Below are positions 44,371-55,762 of a stretch of 64,000 nt of DNA, piece by piece; the first letter of the stretch is position 1, and each line of letters begins with the position of its first letter. The notes beneath the pieces are model-generated. The model had not been told where the DNA came from, did no database searches, and saw nothing but the letters and a program-made list of their open reading frames with translations. Source of the stretch: Tenrec ecaudatus (taxonomy: Eukaryota; Chordata; Mammalia; Afrosoricida; Tenrecidae); the NCBI RefSeq assembly GCF_050624435.1, contig NC_134547.1, positions 31,617,419 to 31,681,418 on the forward strand. Reading direction: 5' to 3'. Both the position numbers and the translations under genes were made by a program.

Positions 44371-47300
44371 GGAGGGAGCCAAGATGGCATCCAGGTAGAA
44401 TCACCCACCCAGCGCTCCTGCTGCCAGACAAGAAAATGAAGAGGTAAGAAGGCCAATACTGGGAGGCTGGGTGCAAAAAAGAAACTCTATTTACTAGGGT
44501 CTGGTTCAGACCTCCCACTTTGATTTTCGCCTACAAAGTGATTTCAGAATGCACTGGAATGCTCTAAGTTCACTGCATGTGCCTGCGGGCTTTGCTAACC
44601 CTTCACTAGATCGAGGACAATGTCTGCCACCCTTCCTGTGCCCTAGTTCTATAGCAAGCAGTGATTTCCCCAGACTGCTGTCTGAGAGTGGTCATAACCC
44701 AGGCTCACAGAAAGTGTCTGAGAGCTAACCACAAGAATTCACACTCGAGTTCCCCGTGTCACTAGTTTCCTCATGCTTATAGTCTACAGCTCTGCAGCTC
44801 CCCATCCCCAACAAGGAACCAAGGGAGCACAGCAGCCATCCCCTCCCACTTCTCCCCAGCTCCATGCCTGCCAGTGTGGGTAGAGATAGATAATCAGATA
44901 ATCATTTGCAGCTACTGAAGAGCCCCTGTGGTAGTTACCTGTGACGGAATACAGTTCCACAGAGCACAACCAGAGGGACGAAGAGACAATGAATGGTAGT
45001 GGGGGCTGGAGGGGATGGAGGGGTGAATGCAGATGCAGTGGGCTCCAAACCCTTTCTGTAAGCTGGTCCCCACTCCTCTGGTTCATTATAAAAAAGGGAG
45101 ACACATGTTTTTCCTTTATAAAAATGCTTTTAATTCCAGGCTGTGGTCCTTTGTGAAACTTAGAATGTAAGCCTACAGAGGTCCATTAGCATCAATTAAC
45201 AAAACAAGGTAGCCAGAGCTAAACTCCAGAGCACAACCTAGGGTTTTTAACAGAACAAAATGGGAAAGACCAATAGGCCCTACCACTCTTTGGAAGGCTG
45301 ACAGCCAAGCTACAGGCCTTCCCCAACTCCTCTCAGCAACAAACATGTAGTTGCCATTCTCAAACCATTCCCTGAGGCCTCCCACCACCGTCAGCCACTG
45401 AGTTGCTGCCGCACTGGGCCTACATAGTAGTTTGACCCCCCCCACCACCACCATAGTAGGTCACAGGTGGCCCTCAAAAACACTTATACAAGTCACACAG
45501 GGAAAGAGATCAGGGCCCCTTGCTCTCCCAGAAACATGGTGCCAAGTTCTTCCAAAACGACACACAAACAGCAACATACCGCAACAACCTCAACAACAAC
45601 AACAAAACAAAGAAAAAAGACAAAACACAACAGCAGAGCTAATGGTACTCATAGAAGAATCAGATGTGAATCTGCCACAAAAAGATATCTTCAGAAGGCT
45701 GCTTGGTGTAATACAGGAGATGAGGGAAGCAAAACAGAATCAAGACACAATGATAAGTCCATGATAGAGAGGATGAAGTCAACCCACCAAATGGATCTCA
45801 TGGATGAGATAGCAGAGTTAAACACAAGATCACAGAGCTCACGAACAGACTAGAAGACACAGAGTAACATACCAGTGACCTCAATGACAATCAATTGGAA
45901 AAACAGTCAAACAAGATAATCAATAGGTGGAAGAAAACCTGCAATCTATGGCAGGTGCCATGAAGAGGAACAATATTCAAATAATTTGTCTGCCAGAACA
46001 AGACACAATGAAGAAGTCAACGACTAAATTAGCAATAAGTGCATATATAAAAGAGGAAGAGAGACTTATGACTGATATGTGACCACAAAACCTCCAGCAA
46101 CTAGAAGAGAGTAAACGGAAGCACCCCTCCAATAGCAAAAGAAAAGAAATAATAAAAATCAGGGCAGAGTTAAACTCAGGGAAGACAAGAGAACAACCAA
46201 AAAAATCCATACAGCAAAAAGCTGGTTCTTTGAAAGGATCAACAAAATTGATAGATTGCTGGCTGACAAGCCTAACCAAGGAAGGAAGGAGCAAACATCA
46301 ATAGCTAGAATGAGGAATTAAACAGGGAAATCACAACAGACCCCAATGAGATTAAAATAATCACAAAGTACTATGAAAATCTGTATTCTAATGAATTTGA
46401 CAACATGGAAGGAAGACATGGTAGCATACATGGAAAAACAATCCCTCCCTAGTTATCCCAGGTAGAGGTCAAGATCCTCAACAGACCCATATCAAAGGAA
46501 AAAATAGGTATGGCTATCAAGAAATTACCAACAAAACAAGCTCCCGGACCAGACAGCTTCACAGGAGAATTCTACCAAGCATTCTGAGAAGAGCTGACAC
46601 TGATCCTCCACAAATTTATTCCAGAGCATGGAAAAGGATGGCAAACTCCAAAATTCATTCTACAAAGCCAGTATAATTTTGATAACCAAACAAATCAAGG
46701 ATCCCACAGGAATAAACTACACACTCATATCTCTAATGAACATAGATGCAAAAATCCTGAACAAAATATTGGCCAATAGAATACATAAATATATAAAACA
46801 TATCATCCACCATGCTCAGGTAGGATTCATCCCAGGGATGCAGGGATGGTGTAACATCTGGAAATCTATCAACATTATATACCACATTGAGAAGAAAAAG
46901 TATAAGAATCACATGATAGTATCAATAGATAAAGAGAAAGCATTCGACAACATTCAACACCCATTCCCAAGTAAGACACTCAAGAAGATAGAATGGAAGG
47001 AAAATGTGTCAATACAAGCTACCTACAAAAAGCCAACAACCAGCATGATTGTCAATGGAGAAAAGACAAAAACAATCCCACTGAAAAAGGGAACCAGACA
47101 AGGATGTCCCTTGTCCCCACTTCTATACAACCTCATAAAATAGCAGAAGGGCATTGAAGATAACTAAATGGGAGAGGAGGAGATGAAACTATCACTATTT
47201 GCAGATGACATGATTCCATACATTGGAAATCCCCAAAGCTCCACAACAGGAGTACTGATAGTGAAAGAGGAATAAGGAAGAGTGACAGGATACAAGCTCA

Positions 47301-49735
47301 ACAAAGAGAAGTCTATTTGGTTGTTATATACATAGGACAGGACCATGGAACAGGAGATCAAGAAGGCAGTACCCTTCCCAGTAGCCAAGATCAAATTGAA
47401 ATACCTAGGGATATATTTAACAAAAAACCAAAAGATTATACAAGGAAAACTACAGGACCCTGCTACAGGAAACCAAAAACGACCTTCACAAATGGAAGAA
47501 TATCCAATACTCGTGGATTGGAGGGCTCAATATTATAAAGATGTCCATCTTAGCTGTGGTACTATGTAAGTTTAACGCTATTTCAATTCAAATACCAACC
47601 ACCTTCTTGAAAGAATTGGGAAAACTGAGCACCAATTGCACATGGAGCCGGAAGAAGCTCAGAATTAGCAGAGAACTCCTCAGGAAGGACAAAGTTGGCG
47701 GGCTCATTTTACCCAACTTTAACACCTACTACACAGCCACAGTGGTCAAAACAGCATGGTTCTGGTATGACAGCTACTCAGCCCAATGGAAAAGACCAAA
47801 ACAACCCAGAAATAAAACCATCAACAAATAGAGAACCGATATTCACACGGGCCCCCAAAGCATCAAGTAGGATGTGGATGCCCTCTTTAACAAGTGATGC
47901 AGGAAGCAATGGATATCCTCCTGTAGAAACTGGAAAACACTGCTAAAGGCTAACAAACAGTCCTTGAACTAACTACAGGCTTTTCTTCTTTTTTTTTTTT
48001 TTGTCATTGACTTTTTGGTGTTGTTGTTTGCTTTTCTTTTGTTGCATTGTTTTGCTCTATCTTGTTTTTGTGCATTTATTATCTCCACAGGTCTGTCTAA
48101 CTAGGATAGGCTGGATGAATAATCTAGAAGAGAAAAAAATGGGACCAATGGTTCCAGGGGGATATGGGAGAGGTGGAGGTAGAGGGGGCGGGGGAGAATT
48201 GGTGTTAACAAACCCAGGGACAAGGGAAAAACAAGTGATACAAAATCGGTGGTGAGGAGGGTGTAGGAGGCCTGGTAGGGCATGAACAAGGGTAATGTAC
48301 CAAAAGGAATTACTGAACCCAGATGAAGGCTGAGCATGAGAGTGGAACAAGAGGAAAGTAAAAGGAAAGAGAGGAAAGAACTAGGAGGCAAAGGGCATTT
48401 ATAGAGGTCTAAATAAAGACATGTACATATGTAAATAAATTTATATATTAGGATGGGGAAATAGACCTATGTGCACATATGTATAGGTATAGTATTAAGG
48501 TAGCAGATGGACATTAGGGCTCCACTCAAGTACTCCCTCAAGTACTCCTTCAATGCGAGAAAACGTTGTTCTATTAAACTGGCATTCCATGATGCTCACC
48601 TTCCTGACATGATCACTGAAGACAAAGCAGATGCATAAGCACATGTGGTGAAGAAAGCTGAAGGTGCCCAGCTATCAAAAAAAGATATAGCGTCTGGGGT
48701 CTTAAAGGCTTGAAGGCAAATAAGCGGCCATCTAGCTCAGAAGCAACAAAGCCCACAGAGAAGAAGCACACGGCCTAAGCAAATACAAGGTGTTGAATGG
48801 ACCATGTAGCAGATACAAAGGAACAAAAACAATCATTGTGTGATCACCTTCCTCACATAATGGCTGAAGACAAAAGTGTGCATAAGCAAGTGTGGTGAAG
48901 AAGGCTGATGGTGCCCGGCTACTGAGAGATATAGCGTCTGGGGACTTAAAGGCTTGAAAGCAAACAAGCGGCCATCTAGCCCAGAAGCAACCGAGCCCAC
49001 ACAGAAGCAGCACACCAACATAGGTGACCATGAAGGACAGAGGAGACCAGGTCTCCAACATCAAAGGTGGGGTGGTGGTGAGAATCACATCACCGTGAAA
49101 GAGGGAGAGTGCATGATGGGGACCCAATGCCCACCTGTAGACAGCTGGACACCCCTTCCAGAGGGGTAGTGAGGAGGAGATGGGCCACTCAGGGTTCAGT
49201 GTAGCAACAATGAAACTCAAAACCTTCCTCTAGTTCCTGAACGCTTCCTCCCCTCCCAATCATCATGACCCCAATCCTACCTTGCCTTGCGGACCTGGTT
49301 ATACCAGAGGATGTACAGCGGTGCAGTGGGGATCTGGAGGCACAGGGAATCTAGGACAGACGAACCCCTCAACACCAGCGGTGGGAGTGGCGACACCAGG
49401 AGGGAAGGGCATGTAGAAAGGGAGAACCGATCTCGGAGATCTATGTGTAACCTCCTCTCTGGGAGATTGGCAAGGGGGAGGCGGGTGAGGGGAGACGCCG
49501 GGGAGTGTAAGATAAGATATAATAATTATTTATAAACTATCAAGGGACCAGGGGTGGGATCGGGGAGGGAGGGGGATGGGGGGGAAAAAAGGGAAACCGA
49601 GCTGATTCCAGGAACCCAAGTGGAAGGTGAATTATGAGAGTGATGAGTGCAATGAATGTATAAGGGTGCTTTGCTCAATTGATGTATGTACAGATTGTGA
49701 TAAGAGCCTTATGAGCCCCAATAAAAAGATTTTTA
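44371..49735 (+). mobile_element. Young-family L1, 5' end present, internally deleted
   Basis: Starts GGAGGGAGCCAAGATGGC, the classic L1 5' start, inside the old L1. 5' UTR to about 45430. ORF1 remnants lie at 45432-46050 (EESDVNLPQKDIFRRLL, then NNIQIICLPEQD) with frameshifts. The sequence then jumps near 46060-46110 into ORF2, losing the ORF1 C-terminus and all of the ORF2 endonuclease. RT is at 46500-47830 ([32 protein letters not shown] at 47198-47209). The 3' UTR of about 1.8 kb carries two copies of a module of about 245 bp (around 48595-48840 and 48841-49090). AATAAAAAGA at the end. It could not move by its own proteins. Confidence 0.9.
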
Positions 49736-50299
49736 AAAAAAGATATAGCATTTGAGGTTTTAAAGGCTTGAAGGTAAATAAGTGGCCATCTAACTCAAAA
49801 GTAACAAAGCCCACATGGAATAAACACACGAGCCTGTGTAATCATGAGGTGTCAAAGAGATCAGGTATTAGGCACCAAAGAACAAAAAAATCATATCATT
49901 GTGTGTTCACCTCCCTGATAAAATTGCTAAAGACAAATGGGGTCATAAGCAAAAGTAGCGAAGAAAGCTGATGGTGCCTGGCTATCAAAAGACATAGCAT
50001 CTGAGATTTTAAAGGCTTGAAGGTAAACAAGTGACCATCTAGCTCAGAAACAACAAAGTCCACATGGAAGAAGCACACCAGCCTGTGTAATCACAAGGTT
50101 TAAAAGGTATTAGGTATCAGGCATCAAAGAACAAAAAAATCATATCATTGTGAATGAGGGAGAATGCGGAGTGGGGACCCAAGATCCATCTGTAGGCAAC
50201 TGAACATCCCCTTACAAAAGGGTCTCAGGGAGAAGATGAGCCAGTAAGGGTGCAGGGTGCAGCATAGCAATATTTCCTCTAGTTCATAAATGCTTCCTA

Positions 50300-50348
<49 letters not shown>

Positions 50349-50815
50349 CACTATCATGATCCCAGTTCTACCTTAAAAATCTGGATAGACAAGAGGATGT
50401 ACACTGGTATAGATAGGAACTGGAAACACAGGGAATCCAGGACAGAAGATCCCTTCAGGACCAGTGCTGAGAGAGGCGATACTGGGAGTGTGGGTTGGAA
50501 AGGGGGAACCAATTACAAGAATCTACATATAACCTCCTCCCTGGGGGATGGACAACAGAAAAGTGGATGAAGGGAGACGGAAGATGGTGTAAGATATGAC
50601 AAAATAATAATAATAAGTAAGTACAAGGGTTCCTGAGGTAAGAGGAAGCTGGGAGGGAGGGGGGAAATGAAGAGCTGATACCAAGGGCTCAAGCAGAAAG
50701 CAAATGTTTTGAGAATGATGATGGAAACAAATGTGCAAATGTGCTTGACACAATGGATGTATGTATGGATTGTGATAAGAGTTTTACAAGCCTCCAATAA
50801 AAGGATTAAAAAATA
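49736..50815 (+). mobile_element. L1 3' UTR copy, second in head-to-tail row
   Basis: Begins abruptly in mid-module (AGATATAGCATTTGAGG) right after the A-rich end of the previous L1. It has two module copies spaced 249 bp apart and ends AATAAAAGGATTAAAAAA. It contains the (AC)22 tract at the place where other copies have a C/A-rich run. ORFs here are shadows. Confidence 0.86.
50303..50346. repeat. (AC)22 microsatellite
   Basis: Pure dinucleotide run of 44 bp inside the L1 3' UTR. Homologous sites at 3440-3455 and 55275-55290 have short C-rich runs followed by CTATCATGA, so the microsatellite grew within the L1. Confidence 0.97.
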
Positions 50816-51826
50816 GAGGTATTGGCCTAAGTACATATATTTATATGGCAATACACTGAGGGAGTGGACAGACTTCAATCCTCTGCTCATGCCCTCTCTC
50901 AATGCATTAACACTTTGTTTTAACAATCTGGCATCTGTGATGCTCACCCTCCTGGCACAATCCCTGAAGACCAACTGGGTGCACAAGCAAATGTGGAGAA
51001 GGAAGTGGATGGTGCCCGGCTATAAAAGGATATAGCATCTGGGGTCTTAAAGGCTTGAAGTTAAACAAGTGGCCCTCTAGCAGAGAAGCAACAAGCTCAC
51101 ATGGAAGAAGTACATCAGCCTGTGCAAATATGAGGTGTCGCCGGGGCTGGGTGACAGGCATCAGCAGACCCTAAACAAACAAGCAAATAAACAAAAAGCC
51201 ATATTGTTGAGAAAGAGGGGTCGGGACAGAGACCCAAAGCCTATCTTTCAACAGTGGGACATCCCCTCACAGAGGGGTCACAGTGAAGGGATGAGTCACT
51301 CAGGGTGCAGTAAAGTACCGATGAAACACACAATACTCTTTTGGTTCCTTGAGGCCTCCTCACCAGGCACTGTCATGACCCCAGTGCTGCCTTTCACTGT
51401 GAGCCAGACCAGAGCATGAGCATAGGTACAGCTAAGAGATAAGAACCCACGACACACAGAATCCAGAACGGGAATGGGAGTAGCTATACCAGGAGGGTAG
51501 GGAGATGGTGGGGAGGGTAAGAGGGAACTGATTGCGATGATAGATCCATAACTCCCCCACCGCCAGGGGGATGAACAACAGAAACCTCGGAGGAAGGGAG
51601 GCAGTGGTTGATGTAAGATATTCAAATAATAATAATTTATAATTTATCAAGGGGTCATGAAGGTGGGAGTGAGGAGGGAGGGGAAAAAGGAGCTGATACC
51701 AAGGACTCAATAAAAAAATAAATGTCTAGAAAATTATGATGGCAACATATGTACAAATATGGTTGATACAATTGATGTATGGATTGTTATAAGAGCCCCC
51801 AATAAAATTATCTTCAAATGAAAACA
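50816..51826 (+). mobile_element. L1 3' UTR copy, third in head-to-tail row
   Basis: Starts just after the preceding L1 tail, with a TACATATATTTATATGGC block equivalent to 48421-48460. It has one module (GGATATAGCATCTGGGG at about 51028), then GATTGTTATAAGAGCCCCC and AATAAAATTA. An A-rich AACAAACAAACAAATAAAT tail follows, after which the old L1 resumes. Confidence 0.86.
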
Positions 51827-52424
51827 AACAAACAAATAAATAAAGCATAGTATAAAAATAATGAAACACGTTCAATTTAATGCACCACATAAATAAAACA
51901 AAGGAAAAGAGCCATACAATTAAACCAATCAACAAAATTCAACATCTATTCCTGATAAAAATGTTGAACAAATTCATAAAACAGAAATTCCTCAACATGG
52001 AACATATATTAGGTGGCTCACTGGAGAAGCAAAAAGCGGTGAGATATCTATAGTGAATCCAAGACTAGAAGGCTAGGTTTTTGACCGCAGAGGTGAGTGA
52101 ATATGCAAGGTTGGCAGGTCATAAGGCAGGCTAATTTGTAATTGGTTAAAAATGAAATGGAATGCATAAGGATCAATATCCTAAGTGTTAGAGAGATAAA
52201 CGGAACTGGTATTGGCCAATTGAAGTAAAAGTAAAACTTGTATATGGCTTTCTATGCCTGGAATGACAGATTCAATAGGTTTGGTATTGCATTATTATCA
52301 AAAAGATCATTTCAAGATCTGTTTTGAAGCAAGCTGTCATCTCTGGCCAGATAATAGCTATTCAAATACAAGAAAATCCATCATTGCAACTATTATTCAA
52401 ATCTCTGTACCAACCACTAATACT

Positions 52425-52575
52425 TCAAAACCAAATTCAGGGTCATTGAGTCAATTCGAACTCATGACAATCCTGTAAGATAGGGCAGAATGGCTTCTGT
52501 GGCTTTCTGAGACTTCAATCCTTTACTGGAGTAGAAAACCACATTTGCCCCCCAAGAAGCGATTTTCAAACCACT
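52425..52575 (-). mobile_element. AfroSINE inside RTE
   Basis: TTCAAAACCAAATTCAGGG, GAGTCAATTCGAACTCATGAC, GGGCAGAATGGCTTCTG and ACTGGAGTAGAAAACCAC. It ends within the body, so the head is missing. It separates two parts of the RTE endonuclease. Confidence 0.74.
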
Positions 52576-52700
52576 AAAACTAGTGATGCAGAAATTGAAA
52601 AAATTTGACCAATGCCTTCAGTATGAAATTGACCAAGTATGGAGTCAAACTGCATTGATAATTATCTGTGATTCCAATGCAAATGTAGGGAACAAAAAGC

Positions 52701-52846
52701 CAGGGGCTTAAGTGGAGAGCAAATGTTTTGAGAAGGATGAGGGGAATGAATGTACAAATGTGCTTTACACAATTGATGTATATATGGATTGTGATAAGAG
52801 TTGTATGAGCCCCTAATAAGACGAATAATAATAATTTTAAAAAACC
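52701..52846 (+). mobile_element. L1 3'-terminal stub inside RTE
   Basis: About 145 bp: GGGGCTTAAGTGGAGAGC, TGTACAAATGTGCTTTACAC and GATTGTGATAAGAGTTGTATG, then an AATAAGACGA variant of the polyadenylation signal and an A/T-rich tail. It is an extreme 5' truncation. Ends are set to within about 10 bp. Confidence 0.8.
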
Positions 52847-54893
52847 TGGGTAGAGACACTGACTTTTCAGAGAGCTAGGAACCAAGGAGACATCAGTTCC
52901 TACTCTCTCCAACTCTACCTGGGGTTGCACACCAATGAAGGCCATGCTGGTTGGGACTATGATGCTAGAGTGACATGTGTGAAGAGTGCTGGTATTATGC
53001 CCTTATGCTCATGCTTGCCCTAATACTCTTATCCTTAGTGGTTTGAGTTATTATTAGATTGTTTGATGTGCGCTTGCCATGAATAAACCAAGCGTTCGAA
53101 AATGTCAGACAAATAAACAAACCAAAAGAAATGAAGAGTACTTGGAAAATAATGGCCTTGGTGATGGAAATGAAGTTAGGGGCTGCTTTATAGACTTTTG
53201 CAAGACCAGTGACTTCTTCCTTGCAATTATCTTCTTCAACAACACAGTAAGTCACCGTTATGTGGATTACTCCAGATGGAATCAAATTGACGACAATTGT
53301 GGGAAGAGACCGTGGAGAAGCTCAAAATCATCAGCTAAAACAAGGGCAGAAGACAACTGTCGAACAGGTCATCAGTTGTTCCCATGTACGTTCAGCTGTC
53401 AGAAGAGGACTCTAAATCTTGCTCTTAATCGTAGTGCAGCTAAGGTAATTAGAAGAAATTATGAAGTCAACCAACTGAACAGAAAATTCCAGAGAAGATA
53501 GAGAAGAAAAAGTAAAGTAATATGACAACATGTGCAAAGATCTAGAAAATTAAAAGACATGAAGAACATCTCAGCATACCTTAAACTGAAAGAACTCAAC
53601 AAAAAATTCAAGCCTCTAATTGCAATATTGAAAGACTCTATGGGGAAAACATTTAATGATGCAGGACACCAAAGATGGAAAAACATAATACAGAGTCACA
53701 GTACCAAGAAGCATTTCAAGAGGTAGCATATGAACAAGAAACAATGGTACTGAAGGAAGAAGTCAAAACTGCTCTGAAAACATTACCCACAAACGAGGCT
53801 CTGGGAATTGATGAACTATGAATAGAAATGTTTTAAGAAGGCGAGAAAGCACCAGAAGTACTTATTCATCTATGCCAGGAAATTTGGAAGGCAGCTACTT
53901 TGCCAACTGAGTAAGATAGAGCCATATTTGTACCCATTCCACAGAAAGATGACCCAAGGGAATGCTCAAATTAAAGAGCAATATCATGAATACACCTGCA
54001 AGTAAAATTTTGCTGAAGACCATCCAACAATGGTTACAGCAGTACATTGTAAGGGAACGAACAGAAACTCGGGCCAGATTCAGAAGAGGATGTGGAACAA
54101 AGGATATCATTGATGACGCCAGATGTATCTTGGCTGAAAGCAGAGACTGAGAAATATGTTTTCTTGTGTTTTATTGACTATGCGGAGGTATTTGACTGCG
54201 TAGAACATAACAAACTATAGCTAGCCATAAGAAGAACGGAAATTCTAGAATAGCTCATTGTGCGTATATAGAGGCAGTTGTACAAATAGAACAAGAGATA
54301 CTTCACAGTTTCAAATCAAGGAAGATGTGAATCAAGGTTGTCCCCTCTCACCATATTTATCCCGCCTATATGCTGAGCGAGGAATCAAAGAAGGTGAATT
54401 ATACAAAGAAGACAACAATATCAGGATTTGAGGAAAGCATGTTAACCAACTGCAATATGCAGATGACAGAATTTTGCTGGCTGAAAGGGAGGAGGTCTTG
54501 GAGCACTTGCTGATGAAGAGCAGGGATTGCAGCCTTCAAAATGGATTATAACTTAATGTAAAACAGAACAAAAATCCTCACAACTGGACCAACAAACACG
54601 ATACACAGAGAAAAGATTGAGGTTGTCGAGGAATTTCCCTTGCTTGGCTCCACAATCAGTGCTCCAGGAGTCGCACAGTGAAGAGACCAAATGATGAATC
54701 ACATTGGGTAAATCTGCTGCCCATGACCTCTTTCAATTATTGGAAAGCAAAGATGTTACTTTGAGAACTAGCGTGCACCTTTCCCAAGCCATGGTATTTT
54801 CATTTGCTTCGTATGCATGTGAACATCAAATACGGAAGACTGAAGAAGAATCAATGCATCTGAATTATTGTTTTAGTTAAGAATATTGAATAT

Positions 54894-55762
54894 GATCGCT
54901 GAAGACAAATGGGTACATAAGCAAATGTGGGGAAGAAAGCTGATGGTTCCCGGCTATCAAAAGTTATAGCATCTGGGGTCTTAAAGGCTTGAAGGTAAAT
55001 AAATGGCCATCTACCTCAGAAGCAACAAAGCCCACATGGAAGAAGCACAACAGCCTGTGCGATCATGAGGCATCAAAGGGATCAGGTATCAGGCATCATC
55101 AGAACAAAAAATCTTATAGTGAATGAGGCAGGGAATGCAGAGTGGAGACCCAAAGACCATTTGTAGGCCACTAGACAGCCCCTTACAGAAGGGTCTTGGG
55201 GAGGAGATGAGCCAGTCAGGGTACAATGTACAAACGATAAAACAGACAACTTTGCTCTAGTTTCTAAATGCTTCTTTCCCCCCTCCCCCACTATCATGAT
55301 CCCAATTTTACTTTGCATATCCAGCTAGACCAGAGGATGTACACTGGTACAGATAGGAACTGGAAACACAGGGAATCCAGGGCGGATGATCCCTTCAGGA
55401 CCAGTGGTGTGAGTGGCAGTACTGGGAGGGAGGGTAGGTTGGAAAGAGGGAACTGATTACAAGGATCTACATGTGGCCTCCTCCCTGGGGACAGACAACA
55501 GAAAAGTGGGTGAAGGGAGATGTCGGACAAGGCAATATATGACAAAATAATAATTTATAAATTATCAAGGGTTTATGAGGGAGGGGGGAGCGAGGAGGGA
55601 GGGAAAAATAGGGAGCTGATGTCAAGGGCTTAGGTGGAGAGCAAATGTTTTCAGAATGATGAGGACAATGAAAGTACAAATGTGCTTTACATAATTGATG
55701 TATGTATGGATTGTGATAAGAATTGTATGAGCCCCTAATAAAATGATTAAAAAATAATATAT
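54894..55762 (+). mobile_element. L1 3' UTR insertion inside RTE
   Basis: 869 bp beginning within the module (GATCGCTGAAGACAAATGGG), one module copy, and the full L1 tail with AATAAAATGA. Imperfect 12-bp flanks AATATTGAATAT (54882-54893) and CATATGGAATAT (55763-55774) agree at ten positions and probably are the target duplication. RTE similarity resumes directly afterwards. Confidence 0.9.

Noticed and set aside
46628..47143. Active reverse transcriptase gene
   Set aside because: It is an L1 ORF2 fragment that lacks the endonuclease and is closed by stops and frameshifts downstream.
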